Positions 58,462 to 64,000 of a stretch of DNA of 64,000 nt are shown here, in pieces (positions within the stretch are counted from its first letter, which is position 1; each line of letters opens with the position of its first letter). Below the pieces are notes generated by a model. That model searched no databases. It saw only the letters and a list, made by a program, of their open reading frames with translations, and was not told the origin of the DNA. Both the position numbers and the translations under genes were made by a program. The stretch is from Streptomyces roseoverticillatus (GTDB lineage Bacteria; Actinomycetota; Actinomycetes; Streptomycetales; Streptomycetaceae), in NCBI RefSeq assembly GCF_000719265.1, contig NZ_JOFL01000004.1, positions 62,001 to 126,000 on the forward strand, given 5' to 3'.

Positions 58462-61419
58462 GTGGTGACGTTCGCGCAGGCGCAGGAGCGCGGTGAGCGC
58501 TGGGCCAACGGTGACGTGCCGGCGTACCAGCACCGGGAGGTGCGGGTCCGCGAGTTCGACCTGGGGTTCGTGGTGTGGGCCGAGGACCGCGAGGACGGTC
58601 CGACGTCCGACGGCGGGCACGCCAGGCTGGTGATCGCCCGGGACAGCGGGGAGACGACGCTGTGGCCGGCGCTGCCGGTGGGCGAGGTCATCCGGCGCTA
58701 CGAGGAGGAGTACGCAGCGGTGGCCGTGGAAGAACCGGAACCGTCGGACGCCCCGCCGAAACGGCTGGACCTGAACGCGACGTCGTTCCTGCTGAGCCCG
58801 CCGCAGTGGCTGCAGGACGCGGCGGACGCGATGGGCATTCCGGACCGGAGGAGCGACGGGTCCACGCCGGGCGGGGGTTCGCCGGCCGGCGGGGGCGCGG
58901 GTGCGCCTGCCGGTGCGGGGGCGTTTGCGGGCGCGGCTGCTGGTTCGCCCGCGGGTTCTGCTGCGGGCGGGCCTGGAGCCGGGTCTGCCGGTGGGGCTTC
59001 CGGTGCGCTTGCAGGTGCTGCTGAGGGCGCGTCTGCGGGAGGGACTTCGGGTCTGCCCGGCGCCGGCTCTGCGGTCGGCTCTGCGGGTGGCGCTCCCGGT
59101 CCGGTTACGGGTGCTCCTGACGGTACGTCTACGGGCGGTGCTTCGGGCCTGTCTGCCGATGGGGCTGCGGCTGGGTCTGCCAGCGGTACCTCCGGTGCTC
59201 TTACGGGCGCTCCGAGCGGCGCTTCTGCGGGCGAGCCCGCGAGGGGTGCTGCCGGCGGGGCTTGGGACGCGCCTGCGGGCTCGCCTTCCGGTTCCGGCGC
59301 GTTCCCGGGCGCGCCCGATGAGACGCCTGCGGGCACGTCCGCACGTTCCGCGGCCTCCTCGGACGCGTCGCTGGGCCGGCCGGTGCCGCTGTCCGCTCCC
59401 GAGGGGGCTGCCGCCTCCTCGGAGGGGCCGGAGCCGGTGGCGCCTGCCGCACCGCCCGCGCCCGTGCCGCCGGTCACGCCTCCCGCGCCGGAGGCGACCC
59501 CCTGGGCCGCGGCGGCCACGCACACCGCCGATGACGACGACGACCGCTCGGTCGGCCTGCCGGCCACCGTGCTGGCGCCGGCCCTGTCGGGTACGGACGA
59601 GGACGACACGCCGCCTCCGGGCGTCGGCCCGGAGGCGAAGACGGCCCTGATGTCGGCCGGCAGCGCGCTGCCGAAGACGGCCATCGCCCCGTCCCTCGAC
59701 GCTCTTGAGGGCCAGCTGGCAGCTCAGGGCGCCCCCGGCGCCCCGGTCCCGCCGCCCGCGGCTCCCGCCGGAGCACCCGTGCCGCCGCCCGCGGCTCCGG
59801 CCCGGCCGGGTGCGCCCGTTCCGCCGCCGGCTCCCGGCGCAGGCGGTCCGCAGGCGCCCACGCCGCCCGGCGCCCCCGGTGTTCCGGGGCAGCCTCCGGG
59901 CGCCGGTGCCCCCACGCCGCCCGGCCCGCCCGCGGCCCCCGGGGCCGGCGCCCCGGGTGCTCCCGGCGCTCCTGGTGCCCCCGGGGCGCCCGGTGGTGGT
60001 GCGGCCTACGCCGCGACGATGCTCGCCCACCCCGGGACGCCGGGCCTGCCCGGAGCCGCGCCCGGCGCGCCGGCGCCGGGAGCGCCCGTACCGCCCGGCC
60101 CGCCCGGTGTCCCCGGGCAGCCGGCCGGCCCCGCCGCGCCGCCCGCGGCTCCGGCCGGCCCCGGCGGGGTGCACCACGCGGCGACCATGCTCGCGAGCGC
60201 TCCCGGCGGCCCGGCGGCTCCGGGCGCTCCCGGCGCCCCGGGGCAGCCCCCCGCGGCCCCCGCCCGCCCGGGGGCCGGCACCCCGCCGCCCGCCGGCCCC
60301 GGTGGCGTGCACCACGCCGCCACCATGCTCGCGAGCCCGGGCGCGCCCGGCATGCCCCCGGTCCCGCAGGGCCCGGTCGCGCCGCAGGCCCCCGCGGCCC
60401 CCGCGTACGGCTACCCCCAGCCCCCCGGCGGTCTGCCGACCGTCGGCCCGGGCTACATGGCCGTCCTGCGCTACCGCGCGCACGACGGTTCCGAGCAGCA
60501 GCTCATCCGCCGCAGCGCGCCGGGCACGCCGCACCCGGAGTGGCAGATCCTGCACGAGCTGATGGCGCTGAACGTGCCGCGCGAGCAGGTGCTGGAGCTC
60601 CACACGGAGTTGGAGTCCTGCGACGGCCCGGGCGGCTACTGCGCCCGCATGGTGCGTGACAACTGGCCGCAGGCGACGGTCAGTCACACGGCCGCGTACG
60701 GCCGCGACCACGCCACGCGCCAGCAGGGCGTCCGGCACCTGATTGAGCATCAGGGCGAGCTGCACCAGGTCGCGGACGGCCCGGCGCGCCCCGCCCCGAA
60801 CCGGGTGCCGCTGCCGCACCCCGGCCAGGTGCAGCAGGCGCCGCCGGTCGGCCCGGACGTGATAGCCCGGGAGCTGGCCGAGTCGTTCGGCCCGCAGGGC
60901 GTGTTCCGGTTCGAGCAGCGCGCGGTGTCGCGCCAGGGCGTGCCGGACGTCGTGGCGCAGACGCTGGTGTGGGCCGGTGTGCCCGTGGACTGCGGGCCGT
61001 TCTTCTGGGGCCAGGCGCAGCCGGGCCGGCCGGTGCCGACGCTGGCGGAGCTGGCGGCGGAGCGGCGGGTGCAGGCGGCGCCGGACGCGGGTTCGTACCT
61101 CGTGATGGGCACGGACTTCGGCAAGCAGCTGTGCGTGCAGTACGGGACGGCGCACATCGTGGCGGTGCCGCTGGAGGCGGGGCCGGGCGGTTCGTCCGTT
61201 CCTCCGCAGTTCGTCAACACGAGCCTGCCTCAGTTCGTTCGCTCTTTGGCGCTGCTCGGGAAGATGTGGCGGTGGCGCTACGGGTTGACGCCGGAGCAGG
61301 CGGGCCGCTGGACGGTGGACTTCCAGGAACAGCTGATGGCGCTGGACACGGCCGCCTTGTCCTCGCCGGAGAACTGGTGGTCGGTGCTGGTGGAGCAGAT
61401 GTGGGACGGCCTGTTCTAG
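58462..61419 (+). CDS. Multidomain Imm35/YrhB - linker - deaminase - SUKH-4 protein
   Basis: 985 residues. Residues 1-85 resemble the YrhB/Imm35 immunity domain (REFDLGFVVWAED, ARLVIARDSGETTLWPALPV). Residues about 90-660 are a low-complexity Ala/Gly/Pro/Ser/Thr linker with short conserved islands: SFLLSPPQWLQDAADAMGIP and three HAATMLA-type motifs. Residues about 662-775 form a deaminase-like domain with HPEWQIL (H-x-E) and SCDGPGGYC (paired Cys). Residues about 797-985 are a SUKH-4 immunity domain ending QMWDGLF. GTG at 58462 or 58465 follows the preceding stop by seven bases, so it forms one operon with the WHH-SUKH gene. The function as toxin/immunity or as regulator is unproven. Confidence 0.85.
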   Translation: MVTFAQAQERGERWANGDVPAYQHREVRVREFDLGFVVWAEDREDGPTSDGGHARLVIARDSGETTLWPALPVGEVIRRYEEEYAAVAVEEPEPSDAPPKRLDLNATSFLLSPPQWLQDAADAMGIPDRRSDGSTPGGGSPAGGGAGAPAGAGAFAGAAAGSPAGSAAGGPGAGSAGGASGALAGAAEGASAGGTSGLPGAGSAVGSAGGAPGPVTGAPDGTSTGGASGLSADGAAAGSASGTSGALTGAPSGASAGEPARGAAGGAWDAPAGSPSGSGAFPGAPDETPAGTSARSAASSDASLGRPVPLSAPEGAAASSEGPEPVAPAAPPAPVPPVTPPAPEATPWAAAATHTADDDDDRSVGLPATVLAPALSGTDEDDTPPPGVGPEAKTALMSAGSALPKTAIAPSLDALEGQLAAQGAPGAPVPPPAAPAGAPVPPPAAPARPGAPVPPPAPGAGGPQAPTPPGAPGVPGQPPGAGAPTPPGPPAAPGAGAPGAPGAPGAPGAPGGGAAYAATMLAHPGTPGLPGAAPGAPAPGAPVPPGPPGVPGQPAGPAAPPAAPAGPGGVHHAATMLASAPGGPAAPGAPGAPGQPPAAPARPGAGTPPPAGPGGVHHAATMLASPGAPGMPPVPQGPVAPQAPAAPAYGYPQPPGGLPTVGPGYMAVLRYRAHDGSEQQLIRRSAPGTPHPEWQILHELMALNVPREQVLELHTELESCDGPGGYCARMVRDNWPQATVSHTAAYGRDHATRQQGVRHLIEHQGELHQVADGPARPAPNRVPLPHPGQVQQAPPVGPDVIARELAESFGPQGVFRFEQRAVSRQGVPDVVAQTLVWAGVPVDCGPFFWGQAQPGRPVPTLAELAAERRVQAAPDAGSYLVMGTDFGKQLCVQYGTAHIVAVPLEAGPGGSSVPPQFVNTSLPQFVRSLALLGKMWRWRYGLTPEQAGRWTVDFQEQLMALDTAALSSPENWWSVLVEQMWDGLF

Positions 61420-61446
61420 CCGGACGGGCTGGATAGTGACGGCGCG

Positions 61447-61481
61447 GGGGCGCCCGATCCGGGATGAGGGTCGGGCGCCCC
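61447..61481 (+). terminator. Terminator of the toxin/immunity operon
   Basis: GGGGCGCCCGA (61447-61457) and its complement (61471-61481), with 11-base perfect arms, 28 bases after the stop of the multidomain gene. TTGACA at 61503 may begin the promoter of the next gene. Confidence 0.75.
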
Positions 61482-61615
61482 GTGTCGTAGGTTGGCGCAT
61501 CCTTGACAGAAGAAGCGGGCGGAGTGTCGCGTCATCGGCACTTCCCGTGGTCCAGGGATGATGTGCGCCAGACTGCGTCACATACCGGACATCCGGGATA
61601 TAAGGGGCTTCAAGG

Positions 61616-62518
61616 ATGAGTGCATCGGTGTCTCCCGACGGTTTCGCTGTCGTACGGGGCCGGGGTTACCGGCCCGAGCAGGTCGATCGCGTGCTCGCCG
61701 AGTTCGCGCGCCAGCGGGACGCGGCCTGGGAGCGGGTGGCGCGGCTGACCGTACTCGCGCGCGAGATGGAGGAGGAGACCCAGCGGCTCGGGCAGGTGGT
61801 GACGCAGCTCCCCCCGCAGACGTACGAATCGCTCGGCCAGCGCGCGCAGGGCCTGCTCTTCACGGCCCAGGCCGAGGCCGCCGGGCTGCGGGAGCGGGCC
61901 GAGGCGGCCGCCGCCGAGATGATGGAGTCGGCCGAGGCGCACGGCCGGGCGGTCCGGGACGCGGCCCACCAGGCGGCCACGGCGGTGCGCGCCGAGGCCG
62001 AGGAATGGGCGCGGCAGGCGCTCGTCGCGGCCGAGTCCGTCGCCGACGACGTCATCGCCGTGGCGCGGCGCGACGCCAAGCAGCGGCGCGAGGACGCCGC
62101 CGCGGCGCTCGCGGAGATGCGCGAGCGGACGGCCGCGGCACTCGCCGAGCAGGAGAAGGACCACGCGGAGCGGTGGGAGACGGCGGGGCGCGAGATCGCC
62201 GAGCGCGAGGCCGCGCTCGACACGCGCATCGCCGCGATGGAGGAGTACGCCCGCAACGCCCTGGCGGAGGCGCAGCGCCGCTACGCGGAGGCGGAGGAGG
62301 CCGCCCGGCACGGGCAGGAGGACGCGGAGGCGCAGGGCGCCGCTCTCATCGCGCAGGCGCGGGTCCGCGAGGAGCGGGTCGTGCGGGACATGGAGCGCAA
62401 CCTCCGCGAGCACGAGGAGCGCCGCGAGGAGCTCCGCGCCCACATGGCCCACGTCCGCCACAGCCTGGCCGCCCTCACGGGCAAGCCGGTGGCGGAGGAC
62501 CTGGGGGCGGGGGACTGA
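61616..62518 (+). CDS. FilP/Scy-like long coiled-coil protein (DivIVA-related, 'cellulose-binding' family)
   Basis: 300 residues. After MSASVSPDGFAVVRGRGYRP, a DivIVA-type N-terminal motif, nearly all of the protein is a continuous Ala/Glu/Arg coiled coil (about 25-285) with heptads such as EAEEWARQALVAAESVADDV. Streptomyces FilP and Scy, once called cellulose-binding proteins, have this form and make cytoskeletal filaments at hyphal tips. The start is ATG at 61616 with AAGG upstream. It is a single gene after the toxin island. The exact relation to FilP is uncertain, since several paralogues exist. Confidence 0.85.
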   Translation: MSASVSPDGFAVVRGRGYRPEQVDRVLAEFARQRDAAWERVARLTVLAREMEEETQRLGQVVTQLPPQTYESLGQRAQGLLFTAQAEAAGLRERAEAAAAEMMESAEAHGRAVRDAAHQAATAVRAEAEEWARQALVAAESVADDVIAVARRDAKQRREDAAAALAEMRERTAAALAEQEKDHAERWETAGREIAEREAALDTRIAAMEEYARNALAEAQRRYAEAEEAARHGQEDAEAQGAALIAQARVREERVVRDMERNLREHEERREELRAHMAHVRHSLAALTGKPVAEDLGAGD

Positions 62519-62850
62519 GTCCCCGCCCCGGACAGCCGGTCATGGGGCCTCGCCCCTTGAGACCTCGCCGCCGGTGGAGGGGGCGGGCGCGCCGGGCCTG
62601 CCCGCCTTGGACGGGGCTGGTCAAGGGGCCTCGCCCCTTGAATCCGCCGCCGCGGCGAGCAGCCACGATGGTGGATTTCGGCGGTGCCGTACGGGCTCAG
62701 GCGGGTCCGGCACCGCCGATTGCCGCCGCTGTGGCCGATCGCCGTCGCGGCGGTCTCAAGGAAGCGGCTTCCTTGAGACCCTCCCGCCGCCGGGGCTGAT
62801 CTCCCCCAGCTACCGCTGGGAGGTGCCCCCAGTCGCGGCGGGAGGGTCTG
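62519..62850. repeat. Intergenic region with interspersed repeats
   Basis: About 330 bases. It holds CAAGGGGCCTCGCCCCTTGA hairpins (62541 and 62622), the GGCGAGCAGCCACGATGGTG core near 62657, CGGCGGTGCCG and CGGCACCGCC at 62682 and 62711, a CAAGGAAGC...GCTTCCTTG hairpin at 62759-62775, and the REP-like element at 62798-62832. The same core, in the same order, is seen at 35263-35370. No gene is supported. Confidence 0.8.
62798..62832 (+). repeat. REP-like palindromic element, copy 4
   Basis: GATCTCCCCC flank, CCCAGC-TACC-GCTGGG stem and AGGTGCCCCC tail, identical in core to copies at 4777, 17301 and 23931. It lies 19 bases after the stop codon of the lytic transglycosylase gene on the other strand, so it may serve as its terminator. 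Confidence 0.85.
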
Positions 62851-64000
62851 CTACGCGGCAGGCGTTGGCTTCGTCGACGGTGTCGTCGGCGGGGGCGCCG
62901 TGGGGGCCTTCACCAGCAGGCGGAGGGACAGGACCTTGCCGTCCCCCGTCGTCACGGTCAGCAGGTACTCGCCGGAGTGCCCGTCCGTCAGCAGCTGCGG
63001 GAGCGTCAGGACGCCGTCCTTGTCCGTCGTCCCGGCTTCCAGCCGCCACGTCCGCTTGCCGTCGGGTCCCTTGAAGCAGGGGCCCTCCTTGGCGGCGGGG
63101 GTCGTGCCGTCGAGCTTCGTGATCTTCGCGGTGACGGCCGAGCCGATGACGTCCTTGCCGTCCTTCGCCAGCACCTTGACCGTGATCCGGTCGGCGAACG
63201 CGCCGTTGGGGTCGGCCTTCAGGTCCGGCTCGCCGACGACGATGACCTTCTCCGCCGCCCGCACGGACACCGTGCCCGTGAACTCCACGGCCGGCACGTC
63301 ACGTTCGCGTCCGGCGACCGTCGCCGCCACCTTGACCTTGCCGATCTTGAGCCCGGCCACGACAGGCGGCGCCGTGGCCGTACCGTCCTTGCCCGTCGTG
63401 ACGGTCAGCTCCGTGGAGGCGTCCGCGAACGCGGCCCCGTCGCCGCTCACCACGAACCGTACGGGCGCTCCCGCCATCGGCTTCCCGGACTTGTCCTTGA
63501 CCAGGACCCGCGCCCGCTCCTTGAACGTCTCGCCGGCGGTCGTCTCCCAGGTCTTGCCGTCGCCGACCCGCTCCAGACGGCTCGCCTGTGTGGGCGGAGT
63601 GGGCGGAGTGGGCTTGTGCGGCTCTTCCGGCTTGGTCGGGGGCTTGGCCGGCGGCGTCGAAGGCTTGTTGCCGGGATCCGCCGGAGTGGGCTTGCCGGAC
63701 GACGGCGGCACGGGCTTCGAAGGCTGAGGCTTCGTCGAGGGGGCGTTCCCCGAAGGGGCGTTGCCCGACGGCATGTTGCCCGACGGTACGTTGCGCGAAG
63801 GCGCGTTCCCGGACGGCGTGTTGCCCGACGGCACCCCCGTACGGTCCGGCAGCGAGGGAACGTTGCCCTGCTGGTACGCGCGCATCCACTCCGTGACGGC
63901 GTTCACGTACGACCGCGAATTGTTGTAGCTGAGGATCGCCCGGTCGAGGTCCTCGGCCCGGTTCATGTCCTTGCCGCCCGCGCACAAGTACTTGGCGGTG
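62851..64000 (-). CDS. MltB-like lytic transglycosylase, C-terminal part with Ig-like domains (runs off right edge)
   Basis: The visible 382 residues are the C-terminal part. The first visible stretch, TAKYLCAGGKDMNRAEDLDR then AILSYNNSRSYVNAVTEWMR, is the end of an MltB/SLT-type transglycosylase domain (Y-N-N-S-x-S-Y-V). About 30 residues of pentapeptide repeats follow (PSGNT, PSGNA, PSRNV, PSGNM, PSGNA), then a Pro/Lys/Thr-rich linker and two to three invasin-type Ig-like (Big_1) domains (RARVLVKDKSGKPMAGAPVR is the first). The C-terminus is Pro/Thr-rich (TAPPPTTPST). It would cleave peptidoglycan outside the cell and bind a surface through the Ig-like part; the N-terminal signal and catalytic Glu are beyond the window. 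Confidence 0.85.
   Translation of the reverse strand, partial: TAKYLCAGGKDMNRAEDLDRAILSYNNSRSYVNAVTEWMRAYQQGNVPSLPDRTGVPSGNTPSGNAPSRNVPSGNMPSGNAPSGNAPSTKPQPSKPVPPSSGKPTPADPGNKPSTPPAKPPTKPEEPHKPTPPTPPTQASRLERVGDGKTWETTAGETFKERARVLVKDKSGKPMAGAPVRFVVSGDGAAFADASTELTVTTGKDGTATAPPVVAGLKIGKVKVAATVAGRERDVPAVEFTGTVSVRAAEKVIVVGEPDLKADPNGAFADRITVKVLAKDGKDVIGSAVTAKITKLDGTTPAAKEGPCFKGPDGKRTWRLEAGTTDKDGVLTLPQLLTDGHSGEYLLTVTTGDGKVLSLRLLVKAPTAPPPTTPSTKPTPAA

Overview
The window is high-GC actinobacterial chromosome and almost certainly Streptomyces. Signs are strong third-position GC bias with long antisense shadow frames, frequent GTG/TTG starts, XRE(DUF5753)/DUF397 pairs, a FilP-like coiled-coil protein, a galTEK cluster, and the core run rsmI-tatD-rpf-rsmA-ispE plus ppc, pth, rplY, prs, glmU and tRNA-Gln. 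No rRNA operon, complete insertion sequence, prophage or CRISPR array was seen.

Left part (1-22 kb) is mostly accessory and transport. It starts with a truncated tricorn-protease gene divergent from a TetR/MMPL pair that has two palindromic operator candidates. A MarP-like membrane serine protease and a secreted HNH nuclease follow, converging on a perfect terminator. Next come a 14-TM drug exporter with a C-terminal winged-helix-like tail, divergent from a cobalt/nickel ECF transporter (cbiM with fused PDGLE domain, cbiQ, cbiO), then a serine hydrolase, an SDR, a DMT transporter, an acyltransferase, a penicillin-binding protein and a protein O-mannosyltransferase.

Middle part (22-54 kb) is the conserved core: ribosome modification (rsmI, rsmA), peptidoglycan resuscitation (rpf), isoprenoid synthesis (ispE), an ABC-F ATPase, Leloir galactose use (galT-galE-galK, coupled by 4-base overlaps), an acyl-lipid desaturase with its TetR regulator, PEP carboxylase, and the glmU-prs-rplY-pth string that supplies UDP-GlcNAc, PRPP, ribosomal L25 and peptidyl-tRNA recycling. 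Into this core are set less typical modules: an XRE/DUF397/RelE-like trio, an orphan FtsX-type permease, two LuxR-type regulators with unusual receiver domains, and an HTH protein next to tRNA-Gln that looks acquired.

Right part (56-61.5 kb) is a compact polymorphic-toxin/immunity island. It holds a YwqJ-type deaminase beside a SUKH-3 immunity gene, a WHH-type nuclease fused to a SUKH domain, and a 985-residue protein joining an Imm35/YrhB-like domain, a long Pro/Gly/Ala linker, a nucleic-acid-deaminase-like domain and a SUKH-4 domain. A FilP-like filament protein and a truncated MltB-like lytic transglycosylase with Ig-like domains close the window.

Scattered through the window are families of small interspersed GC-rich palindromic repeats. 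Most are intergenic, but one copy lies in frame inside tatD, and another family has expanded in frame into a roughly 170-residue linker in cbiM. A 137-base inverted repeat with arms of about 50 bases follows rsmA.
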